NCBI RefSeq assembly: GCF_011068285.1
Contig: NZ_CP049616.1
Coordinates: 4,422,001-4,486,000 of the forward strand
DNA from: Flagellimonas oceani
Lineage (GTDB): Bacteria; Bacteroidota; Bacteroidia; Flavobacteriales; Flavobacteriaceae
DNA: 64,000 nucleotides
Direction: 5' to 3'
The notes under the pieces were generated by a model, which worked only from the letters and a program-made list of their open reading frames with translations, searched no databases and was not told where the DNA came from. The position numbers and the translations under genes are program-made. Positions 52,753 to 61,718 of the stretch are shown here, in pieces (the first letter of the stretch is position 1; each line of letters opens with the position of its first letter).

Positions 52753-53727
52753 ATGAGCACAAAAACACCTTGGTGGATACGAGTCCCCTTTTTATTCTTT
52801 CTGATCTTCGGATTGATGGAATTCTTTATCGACTCTGGGGACAAACCGGCAATCATTGAATATCCCATCACACAGTTTTTTATGCTGTTGGTGCTGATGA
52901 TCCTTATTGCCATAGAATTGATCTTAGCTTCTATTGAGAACATTATGTTCCAAACGCTTTCAGAAGAAGGCAAGGAACGTTACTTGGAGGCCAAAAGCAA
53001 AAAGTACGACTGGACATGGGCCAAAAACCTCATGAAGAAATTGACCAAGAGCCGCTCCATCGAGCGCGAGGGCGAAATTGTACTGGACCATAATTATGAT
53101 GGTATCCGTGAGTTGGACAACGTATTGCCGCCTTGGTGGGTATACCTCTTTTATGGCACCATAATTTTCTCGGTGATCTACTTGGTGCGTTTCCATGTCA
53201 TTGGGGATTACGATCAAGCACAGGAGTATGAACAAGAAATGGCAGCGGCGCAAGCAGCCATTGAAGAATATAAGAGAACCGCCAAGGATTTGGTCGATGC
53301 CAGTACCGTGGAGTTCCTTTCGGATGAATCCGACTTGGCCGCGGGAGAAAAAATCTTCCAGACCAATTGCGTGGTTTGCCACTCCCAAGATGGAGGTGGG
53401 GGAATTGGTCCAAACCTGACCGATAAATACTGGATATTGGGTGGGGGCATCAAAAATGTCTTTACCACAATTTCTGAAGGTGGCCGTGACGGGAAAGGAA
53501 TGGTAGCATGGAAACAAACCTTAAAACCGGCCGAAATGGCCCAGGTGGCCAGTTATGTGATTAGTTTGGGCGGCACCACACCTGCCAACCCAAAGGAACC
53601 CGAAGGAGAAATCTGGGTAGACCCGGATGCTCCGGAAGACACCAATGGAACCGAACCTGAAACGGAAGAAACTGCTCCGGAAGAAATGGAGCAGACCACA
53701 GACTCGACAAAAGTTGCCATGAACTAG
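52753..53727 (+). CDS. ccoP: cbb3 oxidase subunit CcoP (one c-type haem)
   Basis: A 324-residue protein with two N-terminal membrane helices, a loop ending VLDHNYDGIRELDNVLPPWWVYLFYGTI (FixP_N), a further helix and a single cytochrome c domain with CVVCH. The proteobacterial CcoP has two haems; only one CxxCH is present here, as usual in Bacteroidetes. Its C-terminus is an acidic Pro/Glu/Thr-rich tail. Start 52753 (MSTKTPWW) is chosen over an earlier ATG. Confidence 0.9.
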   Translation: MSTKTPWWIRVPFLFFLIFGLMEFFIDSGDKPAIIEYPITQFFMLLVLMILIAIELILASIENIMFQTLSEEGKERYLEAKSKKYDWTWAKNLMKKLTKSRSIEREGEIVLDHNYDGIRELDNVLPPWWVYLFYGTIIFSVIYLVRFHVIGDYDQAQEYEQEMAAAQAAIEEYKRTAKDLVDASTVEFLSDESDLAAGEKIFQTNCVVCHSQDGGGGIGPNLTDKYWILGGGIKNVFTTISEGGRDGKGMVAWKQTLKPAEMAQVASYVISLGGTTPANPKEPEGEIWVDPDAPEDTNGTEPETEETAPEEMEQTTDSTKVAMN

Positions 53728-53774
53728 CCTTTTGGCACCATGGGCAAAAAATAGTTATCCAAAAAAAGAATGCG

Positions 53775-55184
53775 ATGGAAGAGAACTTTAGGGATTCCAT
53801 AGGCACGATCACCAAAGAAGGAAAGCGGAATTGGGTTTTTCCCAAGAAACCTAGTGGAAGGTACTACGATTACCGAAAGTATGTTAGCTACTTTTTACTG
53901 GTCTTCTTGATTGCAGCTCCCTTTGTCAAAATCAATGGGCATCAATTCTTGCTCTTCAATGTGCTGGATAGGCGCTTCAATATATTTGGGGTTCCATTTT
54001 GGCCACAGGATTTTCACCTTATGGTGATATCCATGATCATCGGAGTGATTTTCATTGCATTGTTCACGGTGGCCTATGGCCGTATTTTTTGTGGATGGAT
54101 GTGTCCGCAGACCATTTTTTTGGAAATGGTGTTCCGCCGTATCGAATATTGGATAGATGGTGACAGGGGTGCCCAAATGCGTTTGGCCAAAGCACCGTGG
54201 ACGGGCAAAAAAATCAGAAAAAGAGTGTTGAAGTGGATAATTTTCTTCATCATCTCCTTTTTTATTGCCAATGTGTTCTTGGCATACTTGGTCGGAAGCG
54301 ACCAGCTTCTATCATACATTACCGATGGTCCCATGGCGCACTTGAGCACTATGATCCCATTGTTGATTTTTACAGGGGTATTCTACTTCATTTTCGCATG
54401 GTTTCGGGAGCAGGTGTGCATCATTGCATGCCCTTATGGTAGATTGCAAGGGGTGCTTTTGGACAATAAATCCATTGTGGTGGCCTACGACCACAAACGG
54501 GGAGAAGGTGAAAATGGACGTAAAAAGTTTAGAAAAAATGAAGATAGGGAAGCCCTCGGACACGGTGATTGCATTGATTGCCTCCAATGCGTGAATGTTT
54601 GCCCTACCGGAATCGACATCCGGAACGGAACCCAGTTGGAGTGCGTGAACTGTACAGCCTGTATTGATGAGTGCGATCATATTATGGAGAGTATCGATAA
54701 ACCCAAAGGTTTGATCAGATATGCCAGTGAAGATGAAATCACAAAAAAGGAAAAGTTCAAGTTTACGCCGCGTATGAAAGGATATACCGCAATATTGATC
54801 GTGTTGACCGGTATTTTGGTCGGAATGTTGTTTATGCGGAACGAAATCGAGGCAAACATTTTGCGTTTGCCAGGGCAGTTGTACGAGCGCAAAGAGAACA
54901 ACATCATCAGTAATGTGTACACCTATAAATTGGTGAACAAGACCACAACGGATATCGAAAATGTATCTTTTGAACTGATGTCGCACAAAGGAGAAATCAA
55001 AATGGTGTCCCAAGACAGCTTTACGGTTCCAGCAGAAGAATTGACAGAGGGAACCTTGTTCATCGAAATAAATGCTTCGGCATTGAACGGCGACAAGGAT
55101 AAATTAAAGATAGGGGTTTATAGTGGAGATAAACTTGTAGAGACCACGGTGACCCAGTTTTTGGCACCTAGGAGTTATAATTAA
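53775..55184 (+). CDS. ccoG: cbb3 accessory ferredoxin-like protein CcoG (FixG)
   Basis: A 469-residue polytopic membrane protein with two [4Fe-4S] ferredoxin motifs: CIDCLQCVNVCPTGIDIRNG and CVNCTACIDECDHIM, preceded by the FixG-specific GRIFCGWMCPQTIFLEM. It is thought to reduce copper for insertion into the oxidase. The C-terminal periplasmic domain is present. Confidence 0.95.
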   Translation: MEENFRDSIGTITKEGKRNWVFPKKPSGRYYDYRKYVSYFLLVFLIAAPFVKINGHQFLLFNVLDRRFNIFGVPFWPQDFHLMVISMIIGVIFIALFTVAYGRIFCGWMCPQTIFLEMVFRRIEYWIDGDRGAQMRLAKAPWTGKKIRKRVLKWIIFFIISFFIANVFLAYLVGSDQLLSYITDGPMAHLSTMIPLLIFTGVFYFIFAWFREQVCIIACPYGRLQGVLLDNKSIVVAYDHKRGEGENGRKKFRKNEDREALGHGDCIDCLQCVNVCPTGIDIRNGTQLECVNCTACIDECDHIMESIDKPKGLIRYASEDEITKKEKFKFTPRMKGYTAILIVLTGILVGMLFMRNEIEANILRLPGQLYERKENNIISNVYTYKLVNKTTTDIENVSFELMSHKGEIKMVSQDSFTVPAEELTEGTLFIEINASALNGDKDKLKIGVYSGDKLVETTVTQFLAPRSYN

Positions 55185-55195
55185 AAAAGACAGCG

Positions 55196-55642
55196 ATGAA
55201 AATAAATTGGGGAACAGGAGTTGTATTGGCATTTGTAGGTTTCATAACCTTCATTTTGTACTTCGTGGTTAGGATGAGTACCGATGATAGTGCCAATCAC
55301 GATCTGGTAACGGAAGAATATTATAAAAAAGAATTGTCCTATCAGCAGGAGATAGACGCATCAAAAACGGCAACGGAAATGAATGCAAACCTAAAGGTTG
55401 AAAAAACAGATAAAGGTTTGATGATTGAGTTTCCCGAGCGTTTTGACCCAAAAAAAATAAGTGGAACAGTGTCCCTATACAGACCGTCTAACAAGCACTT
55501 GGATGCTAACTTTCCTATAAGTTTGTCCAATACACATTTGCTCATACCTGACAATCGCTTGGTGGACGGTCGCTGGGACATTTCCATAACATGGGAATAC
55601 GAAGGTAATTCCTTTTTGCATAAAGAAAAACTGGTGTACTGA
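55196..55642 (+). CDS. ccoH: cbb3 accessory protein CcoH (FixH)
   Basis: A 148-residue protein with one N-terminal membrane helix (VVLAFVGFITFILYFVVRM) and a periplasmic domain (LVTEEYYKKELSYQQEIDASKTA...) matching FixH. It starts 11 bp after ccoG and ends 2 bp before the SafE-like gene. Confidence 0.9.
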   Translation: MKINWGTGVVLAFVGFITFILYFVVRMSTDDSANHDLVTEEYYKKELSYQQEIDASKTATEMNANLKVEKTDKGLMIEFPERFDPKKISGTVSLYRPSNKHLDANFPISLSNTHLLIPDNRLVDGRWDISITWEYEGNSFLHKEKLVY

Positions 55643-55644
55643 TC

Positions 55645-56355
55645 ATGTTGACCTCTGCTTTGGTTCTGGGACTTTTGGGAAGTTTGCACTGCTTGGGCAT
55701 GTGCGGGCCGATCGCTTTTATGCTGCCTTTGGACCAACGGAACAATGTGAAAAAAACGGCCCAATTGTCCATTTATCATTTTGGGCGATTATTGGCCTAC
55801 GGGATCATTGGGGTTTTATTTGGGCTTTTGGGCAAGGGATTGTCCTTGTTCGGCATCCAACAGAAGCTTTCCATTGGTATCGGAGTTCTCATGATTATTT
55901 TGGTATTGATGCCGGGAAAATACTTGAACGGACATAAATTGTTGTCTCCGGTTTACTCGATTATTGGCAAGGTGAAATCCAAATTGGGGTCCGAACTCAA
56001 GAAAAAGACACCCGACACTTTTTTGACCATTGGCTTTTTGAACGGATTTCTGCCCTGTGGCCTCGTGTATATGGCACTTTTGGGCGCCATTGCAATGGGC
56101 AATCCATTAGAGGGCGGATTTTACATGATGATCTTTGGGTTGGGAACCGTACCACTGATGTCATTGGTGGTCTACTCCAAAGGAATGTTCAGTACATCGA
56201 TTAAATCCAAAATACAGAAATTGATACCGGTATTTGTCGTCATGATAGGTATATTGTTTATTATAAGGGGGCTGGGATTGGGAATACCCTACGTTTCACC
56301 TAAGCCAGCACCAACAAATTCAGTTACGGCAACCATAGAATGCCATCAACCCTAA
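55645..56355 (+). CDS. TauE/SafE-like membrane protein of the cco cluster
   Basis: A 236-residue polytopic membrane protein with the hallmark LGLLGSLHCLGMCGPIAFMLPL (HCxxMC, a possible copper-binding motif) and LNGFLPCGLVYMALLGAIAMG. It is labelled sulfite exporter-like, but its constant position behind ccoH in flavobacterial clusters suggests a role in copper delivery to the oxidase (inference). Confidence 0.85.
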   Translation: MLTSALVLGLLGSLHCLGMCGPIAFMLPLDQRNNVKKTAQLSIYHFGRLLAYGIIGVLFGLLGKGLSLFGIQQKLSIGIGVLMIILVLMPGKYLNGHKLLSPVYSIIGKVKSKLGSELKKKTPDTFLTIGFLNGFLPCGLVYMALLGAIAMGNPLEGGFYMMIFGLGTVPLMSLVVYSKGMFSTSIKSKIQKLIPVFVVMIGILFIIRGLGLGIPYVSPKPAPTNSVTATIECHQP

Positions 56356-56369
56356 AAATTTAATCCAAA

Positions 56370-57638
56370 ATGAAAATAACATCAGCGGAAGAAGCGGTAG
56401 GAATTGTAAAATCAGGTGACCGAGTCTTTTTCCAAGGTGCGGCCATGACCCCTAACGTAATTATCGATGCGCTATGCGATAGGCATACGGAGATCAACGA
56501 TGTTGAAATTGTATCCATACATACCGAAGGAGAGGCCAGATATACCCAAACGCCTTGCAATAAAAGCTTTAAGTTGAACAGTTTGTTTGTTGGAGGTAAT
56601 GTGCGCAAGTTTGTCAACCAATTCCGAGGGGATTATGTGCCGATTTTTTTAAGTGAGATCCATCTGTTGTTCCGAAGGAACATTCTTCCTTTGGATGTTG
56701 CCTTTATTCAAGTTTCGCCACCCGACAAACATGGATATTGTTCTTTGGGCGTATCGGTGGATGTAACTTTGCCTGCATTGGAAAAGGCAAAGACCGTGGT
56801 GGCACAAATCAATCCAAAAGTGCCGAGGTCGCATGGTGATGGGATTATTCATATCAACAAGATTGATTTTGCTGTAGAGGTGGACTGCCCGATCCATGAA
56901 CACGCGCCCACACCGATTGCCGAGGTCGAAAAGCAAATAGGCGGGCACGTGGCTTCTTTGATTGAGGATGGGGCCACACTTCAAATGGGAATAGGTAACA
57001 TTCCAAATGCGGTGTTGGCCAATTTGAACAATCACAAAAAGCTTGGGATACATACCGAAATGTTTTCGGACGGTGTTCTTCCATTGATCGAAAAAGGAGT
57101 GATCACCGGTGAGGAAAAAAAGGTAAAACAAGGTAAGATCGTGAGCTGTTTTGCCGTTGGTTCCCGGGCTTTGTACGATTTTATAGATGATAATCCCCTT
57201 TGCGACTTTAAAGAAGCGGCATATACCAACGATACGGCGGTAATCCGTAAAAACCCAAAGGTAACCGCAATCAACAGTGCCATTGAAATAGATATTACCG
57301 GACAGGTCTGTGCCGATACCATTGGAAGTATGCAGTTCTCCGGAGTCGGGGGGCAAATGGACTTTATACGTGGCGCGTCACTGTCCAAGGGAGGAAAACC
57401 TATTTTTGCCATGCCATCCATTACCCATAAGGGCGTTTCCAAAATAACCCCATACCTTAAAGAGGGTGCGGGAGTTACGACAACTAGGGCCCACGTACAT
57501 TATGTGGCCACCGAACACGGTGTTGTGGATCTATATGGCAAAAACTTGCAGCAGCGTGCCAAGGCATTGATTTCCATTGCGCATCCGGACCACAGGGAAA
57601 GTTTGGAAAAAGCCGCTTACGAAAGATTCAACGGGTAG
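56370..57638 (+). CDS. Acetyl-CoA hydrolase/4-hydroxybutyrate CoA-transferase family
   Basis: A 422-residue CoA-transferase: the N-terminal domain has RVFFQGAAMTPNVIIDAL, and EDGATLQMGIGNIPNAV is the family's CoA-binding motif with TEMFSDGV (catalytic Glu). The C-terminal IGSMQFSGVGGQMDFIRGASLSKGGKPIFAMPS is standard. It begins 14 bp after the SafE-like gene and may be read from the cco transcript. Acetate, 4-hydroxybutyrate or succinate as acceptor cannot be told from sequence. Confidence 0.9.
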   Translation: MKITSAEEAVGIVKSGDRVFFQGAAMTPNVIIDALCDRHTEINDVEIVSIHTEGEARYTQTPCNKSFKLNSLFVGGNVRKFVNQFRGDYVPIFLSEIHLLFRRNILPLDVAFIQVSPPDKHGYCSLGVSVDVTLPALEKAKTVVAQINPKVPRSHGDGIIHINKIDFAVEVDCPIHEHAPTPIAEVEKQIGGHVASLIEDGATLQMGIGNIPNAVLANLNNHKKLGIHTEMFSDGVLPLIEKGVITGEEKKVKQGKIVSCFAVGSRALYDFIDDNPLCDFKEAAYTNDTAVIRKNPKVTAINSAIEIDITGQVCADTIGSMQFSGVGGQMDFIRGASLSKGGKPIFAMPSITHKGVSKITPYLKEGAGVTTTRAHVHYVATEHGVVDLYGKNLQQRAKALISIAHPDHRESLEKAAYERFNG

Positions 57639-57655
57639 AAAACACAAAAAGGCAT

Positions 57656-57687
57656 AAAAAGGGCCGATCGTACGATCGGCCCTTTTT
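57656..57687. terminator. Bidirectional terminator between CoA-transferase and stress protein
   Basis: Perfect 15-bp arms aaaaagggccgatcg / cgatcggcccttttt around TA; a strong rho-independent terminator for both convergent genes. Confidence 0.9.
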
Positions 57688-57723
57688 GTTTGAATTACAT
57701 GAAACCAATCAAAATGTAATCCA

Positions 57724-58548
57724 TCAAATTTTAAAGGTGATCACCGGTGCTTCGGAATGGTTGGCGATATCCTCGCCAATGCTCCCCATAAAAAAGTGGG
57801 ACAGTCCTCTTCTGCCGTGCGTTGGAATGCCGATAAGGTCGGCTCCTATTTTGTCACTATAGTTGATGACCCCTTTTTCAACGGTGTAATCGTTATAAAT
57901 TTCGACTTCCATGCCAACTTTGGCCTGGTTGAGGAATTTTGAAATTTTCTTATAAGCATCATTGGTGCTCAAGAAGTCGTCACCTGGCGTATTGATATAA
58001 ACCAAATGCAGTTTTGAACCCAACAATTTGGCCATTTCTATGGCTTTTTTAAGGGCAGGTACGCTCTCATCTTCAAAATCGCAGGCAAATACAAAGTTTT
58101 TTGGGTTAAAGTCATCGACCTCATTGCCTTTGATCACAAGTACCGGGATATCGGAGGTTCTCACTACCCTTTCGGTGTTGGAACCTATAAAGATTTCCTG
58201 AAGGCCATCTGCTCCATTGGACCCCATTACAATAAGGTCTGCCTTGTGTTTTTCGGCTACTTCAGCTACTTCGCTGAACACTTTGTAATGCTTGATCACG
58301 GGAGTTAAATTAATCCCCTTTAAATAGGGTTTGTCCAAAAAGTCGGAAAACCTTTTTTCGCCAAGTTTGATGAGGTGCACCACTTGTTCTTGTGAAATAT
58401 AGCCCGAATCCCCCATTATGGCGGGAGATAGTTCCAACATGTGCAGCACGAACAGTTCTGCATTTTGTTGTTTGGCAAGGGATGCTGCCACTTTTAGGGC
58501 TTTCTCTGATTGGTCGGAAAAATCGACCGGTACGATTATGCTTTTCAT
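57724..58548 (-). CDS. Universal stress protein (UspA family)
   Basis: A 274-residue tandem UspA protein: MKSIIVPVDFSDQSEKALKVAASLAKQQ, ADLIVMGSNGADGLQEIFIGSNTERVVRTSDIPVLVIK and the second domain ending IGIPTHGRRGLSHFFMGSIGEDIANHSEAPVITFKI. It lies 16 bp downstream of hemN in the same direction, so it is probably read from the Fnr-type hemN promoter. Confidence 0.9.
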   Translation of the reverse strand: MKSIIVPVDFSDQSEKALKVAASLAKQQNAELFVLHMLELSPAIMGDSGYISQEQVVHLIKLGEKRFSDFLDKPYLKGINLTPVIKHYKVFSEVAEVAEKHKADLIVMGSNGADGLQEIFIGSNTERVVRTSDIPVLVIKGNEVDDFNPKNFVFACDFEDESVPALKKAIEMAKLLGSKLHLVYINTPGDDFLSTNDAYKKISKFLNQAKVGMEVEIYNDYTVEKGVINYSDKIGADLIGIPTHGRRGLSHFFMGSIGEDIANHSEAPVITFKI

Positions 58549-58564
58549 TTTATTGATTTTTAGG

Positions 58565-59932
58565 TTAAACGGTCATGGAAAATATTCGGGTATCTGGTTT
58601 TTTTCTTTGCATTTTAAGGTCGAACGCCATGCTTATGTTCCTTACAAAAGGCTTTCCTTTGTCGGTTACTTTGATGTGTCTATCCTTTATTCCCACCAAT
58701 CCGTCCGCGTTTAATTCGGATAGGTTGGTCAATATGCCTTCAAAATCGACCACCTGCTCTTCTTCAATGGTCCAAGTGGTTTCGAACTGGCACATGATAT
58801 TGAGTATGTGCCTTCTAAGTATTTCGTCCTCGTTGGTAAGGATGTGTCCCCTAAAAATAGGAATAACCCCGTGCGAAACCAAATTCTGATATTCTTCCAC
58901 GTTTTTTACATTTTGAGCGAACCCGTACCAGCTATCACTGATGCTCGATGCCCCCAAACCTATCATGAGCTTGGTCTTGGAAGGTGTATAGCCCATAAAA
59001 TTACGGTGCAAAGTTCCTTTCTCCAGTGCTTGGCACAAGCTATCGGTGGGCAGCGCAAAATGGTCCATGCCCACATCTTTATAACCGAATTCGGACAGCA
59101 TTCTTTTGCCCATTTCGTACTGCGCTTTTTTCTCAATGGAGGATGGTAGGTCCTCTTCCCTGTAGCCTCGTTGCCCATTTCCCTTGAGCCATGGCACGTG
59201 CGCATAGCTGTAAAACGCGATTCTATCCGGTTTAATGGCATTGGTCTTCATGATGGTGTTCTCCACATCGGCACAAGTTTGGAACGGAAGTCCGTAAATG
59301 ATATCGTGTCCAACCGAGGTATACCCGATTTCCCTGGCCCAATCGGTTACATTCTTCACGTTTTCGAAAGGTTGTATCCTATTGATCGCCCGTTGCACGG
59401 TAAGGTTGTAATCCTGTACTCCAAAACAGACCCTCCTGAACCCTACATCAAAAAGTGCTTGTAAGTGTTCCCTTGTCGTATTATTGGGGTGTCCTTCAAA
59501 ACTAAATTCAATATCCTCCGTTTTTCTACTGAGGCGAAGAATCCCGTTGATCAACATTTTAAGATTTTCCGGGGAAAAGAAGGTGGGGGTCCCACCGCCC
59601 AAATGGAGTTCTTTTACCGTGGGTCTGGAACCCATAAGGTCTACGTACAATTCCCACTCCGTTAAAACCGCCGATATATATGGATTTTCCACATCATGGC
59701 GTTTTGTAATACGTTTATGGCAACCACAAAAGGTGCACATACTCTCACAAAAGGGCAAGTGTATGTAAACACTGATGCCCTCTTCTGGACTTTCCCCGAA
59801 TGCCTTGAGTACACTTGAATTCCATTTTTTACCTGAAAAACCATCCATATCCCAATAGGGCACCGTTGGATAACTCGTGTATCTGGGACCGGGAACATTG
59901 TATTTTTGAACTAAATTGCACATAAGCGACAT
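58565..59932 (-). CDS. hemN: Oxygen-independent coproporphyrinogen III oxidase (HemN)
   Basis: A 455-residue radical SAM enzyme: VYIHLPFCESMCTFCGCHK carries the CxxxCxxC iron-sulfur ligands, LHLGGGTPTFF and the later VGHDIIYGLPFQT are family motifs, and FMGYT is in the substrate part. It makes protoporphyrinogen for haem without oxygen, fitting the micro-oxic cbb3 respiration next door. It is preceded by an Fnr-type box at 59981-59992. Confidence 0.95.
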   Translation of the reverse strand: MSLMCNLVQKYNVPGPRYTSYPTVPYWDMDGFSGKKWNSSVLKAFGESPEEGISVYIHLPFCESMCTFCGCHKRITKRHDVENPYISAVLTEWELYVDLMGSRPTVKELHLGGGTPTFFSPENLKMLINGILRLSRKTEDIEFSFEGHPNNTTREHLQALFDVGFRRVCFGVQDYNLTVQRAINRIQPFENVKNVTDWAREIGYTSVGHDIIYGLPFQTCADVENTIMKTNAIKPDRIAFYSYAHVPWLKGNGQRGYREEDLPSSIEKKAQYEMGKRMLSEFGYKDVGMDHFALPTDSLCQALEKGTLHRNFMGYTPSKTKLMIGLGASSISDSWYGFAQNVKNVEEYQNLVSHGVIPIFRGHILTNEDEILRRHILNIMCQFETTWTIEEEQVVDFEGILTNLSELNADGLVGIKDRHIKVTDKGKPFVRNISMAFDLKMQRKKPDTRIFSMTV

Positions 59933-59949
59933 ACCTTAACATTTCGGAC

Positions 59950-59992
59950 CAAAAGTAGTTTTGATGCGTTGCATAAAACATGATAATTGTCA
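59950..59992 (-). promoter_or_regulatory. Fnr-type promoter of hemN
   Basis: Box TGATAATTGTCA (plus 59981-59992), 23 nt, then a perfect TACTTTTG on the minus strand (59957-59950), 17 bp before the hemN ATG. Confidence 0.85.
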
Positions 59993-60010
59993 GTATCGGA
60001 TTTTAAAAGG

Positions 60011-60041
60011 GAAAGGATCCAAGTATCGCCTGGATCCTTTC
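60011..60041 (-). terminator. Terminator after tonB
   Basis: Perfect 11-bp arms gaaaggatcca (60011-60021) / tggatcctttc (60031-60041), 21 bp beyond the tonB stop on the minus strand, before the hemN promoter. Confidence 0.75.
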
Positions 60042-60061
60042 TTTAGGAGAATAGTGTTTGT

Positions 60062-60793
60062 TTAGTCGTTATGCATTATAAAGTTTATTGGTATGCTGTA
60101 TTTTACCATAACAGGCTTTCCCCTTTGCTGGCCTGGTGTAACCTTTGGTAAAATGGATATTATACGTCCTGCTTCATCCTCCAAAAGTTTGTCCGGACCT
60201 CTTTTTTGAATACCGCTGACCCTTCCTTGGGTGTCGATTACAAATTGTACATAGACCCGGCCGGTTATGCCCATTTCGAGGGCGGATGGCGGATAATTAA
60301 AATTTTCCTTAATATGTTCCTGTACCTTTTGGTTAAAACATTCTTTGCGCTCGGCCTGGGTCTGTAAGTTTTCACAGCCCGGAAAAACGGGCACATATTC
60401 GATGACAGCAAAGGGCACCACAATCTCTTCCTCGACTTCCTCTACATCAACATCCTCAATTTTGACCACGGCATCCTCAATATAGGTTTCCTGGCTGCTC
60501 TCTGTACTTTCGATAATGGTTTCCTTTACATCTTCAACGTCATTCACGATCTCTATTACATTGGGCGCCGATGGCGGAGGTGGAGGGGTGGCGGTACGGA
60601 TCATTTCGGTGATGGGGACATCTTCCTTAAGCTCGTCCGTTACTTGTACAACTTCTGAAACTTTGGATTCCTTTTCATAAAACTTTACCTCAAAGGATTG
60701 CCATGTCATGAACAATACCGAAGTAAGTCCGATCATAAAATAAAGACTGCTGTTGCGTCCGATTTCTGCGTTTGGGTTCTTTTTTGGTTTCAT
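60062..60793 (-). CDS. TonB-family energy transducer
   Basis: A 243-residue protein with one membrane helix (SLYFMIGLTSVLFMTWQSF), a Glu/Val-rich and Pro-rich periplasmic linker (TATPPPPPSAPNVIEIVNDVEDVKE), and a TonB C-terminal domain (GITGRVYVQFVIDTQGRVSGIQKRGPDKLLEDEAGRIISILPKV). It transfers inner-membrane energy to outer-membrane receptors. An Fnr-type box precedes it. Confidence 0.9.
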   Translation of the reverse strand: MKPKKNPNAEIGRNSSLYFMIGLTSVLFMTWQSFEVKFYEKESKVSEVVQVTDELKEDVPITEMIRTATPPPPPSAPNVIEIVNDVEDVKETIIESTESSQETYIEDAVVKIEDVDVEEVEEEIVVPFAVIEYVPVFPGCENLQTQAERKECFNQKVQEHIKENFNYPPSALEMGITGRVYVQFVIDTQGRVSGIQKRGPDKLLEDEAGRIISILPKVTPGQQRGKPVMVKYSIPINFIMHND

Positions 60794-60815
60794 GACTTCT
60801 ACTATTTAACTATGT

Positions 60816-60858
60816 TAAAGGTAGCTTGCAACAACAACAGAAAATATGATAATAATCA
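60816..60858 (-). promoter_or_regulatory. Fnr-type promoter of tonB
   Basis: Box TGATAATAATCA (plus 60847-60858), 23 nt, then TACCTTTA on the minus strand (60823-60816), 22 bp before the ATG. Confidence 0.75.
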
Positions 60859-60887
60859 GGTTTGAATATGGATCGTAATGATTTTAT

Positions 60888-61616
60888 TTATAGAGCTTTA
60901 GAAGGTTGATCGGTATGCGGTGCCAAGTCCTTTTCGGTAAGGTCAAAAGTAAAGTTGAAGCTTAGCCTTATCATGTGTTCATCATAGCTTTTAAACCTTC
61001 TGTTGAAGTATCCGATATCCGCTTTTAGGTGGGGTGCGAGTTGTTTTCCGACCCCGATAAAAACCCTGTTCTCACCGTATGTTTTTCCTTCCAGATTAAG
61101 AAATAATTCATCAAAGGCCTTAAAATAAACATCCCCATAAATAGGTCGAACATACTGAAGACGGTACCTAATTCTATTGTTTGTCTTGGGGGCATCATGT
61201 ATGAGCCTTCGGTTTTCAAAACGGACCCGATGTGCCAAGGAATTATGCAGAAAATTGGATTTTAAGGTGTACTCTCCATAGAGCCAAAGTTGATTGGTAT
61301 TGACCACATCTTCGGGTTCCAGATATGAATTGGAATTGAGCAAGGCGACCCCAGCTGTAAAAGTCGAAGCTTTGCTTATTTTGTACGATGCCCCGGTTCT
61401 GAAAAAGAAAAAGCCATATTTGTCAAGCATGTGATGATGCCTAATGATCCCAACCGCAGGTATGCTCCAATCCTCATGGATCTTAACGTCTCCGCACAAC
61501 AATATCCATGAACCATAATTGCCTTCGTCCGAATTTTGGGAGAAAAGCACTTGGACGAAAAAGAGGACGGATACTATGGAGAAGAGTAACCCTGAACAAT
61601 ACTTTGTGCCCCTCAT
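60888..61616 (-). CDS. DUF2490 outer-membrane protein
   Basis: A 242-residue exported beta-barrel (signal peptide YCSGLLFSIVSVLFFVQVLFSQ) with the DUF2490 pattern (GNYGSWILLCGDVKIHEDWSIPAVGIIRHHHML...AHRVRFENRRLI...RYRLQYVRPI...VFIGVGKQLAPHLKADIGYFNRR). The start at 61616 (MRGTKYC) fits the signal peptide; ATG 61646 would add ten residues. The Fnr-type box lies 60 bp upstream of 61616. Function not known. Confidence 0.8.
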   Translation of the reverse strand: MRGTKYCSGLLFSIVSVLFFVQVLFSQNSDEGNYGSWILLCGDVKIHEDWSIPAVGIIRHHHMLDKYGFFFFRTGASYKISKASTFTAGVALLNSNSYLEPEDVVNTNQLWLYGEYTLKSNFLHNSLAHRVRFENRRLIHDAPKTNNRIRYRLQYVRPIYGDVYFKAFDELFLNLEGKTYGENRVFIGVGKQLAPHLKADIGYFNRRFKSYDEHMIRLSFNFTFDLTEKDLAPHTDQPSKAL

Positions 61617-61643
61617 AATCAGTGGTATTTGATTGTTGGAGCA

Positions 61644-61687
61644 CAAAGTTTTCCAATTAAATCAATGACAAAGTATGATACTTGTCA
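61644..61687 (-). promoter_or_regulatory. Fnr-type promoter of the DUF2490 gene
   Basis: Box TGATACTTGTCA (plus 61676-61687), 24 nt, then AAACTTTG on the minus strand (61651-61644). Confidence 0.6.
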
Positions 61688-61718
61688 TAGAATCAATTTC
61701 TGGTACAGATGTTATGTT

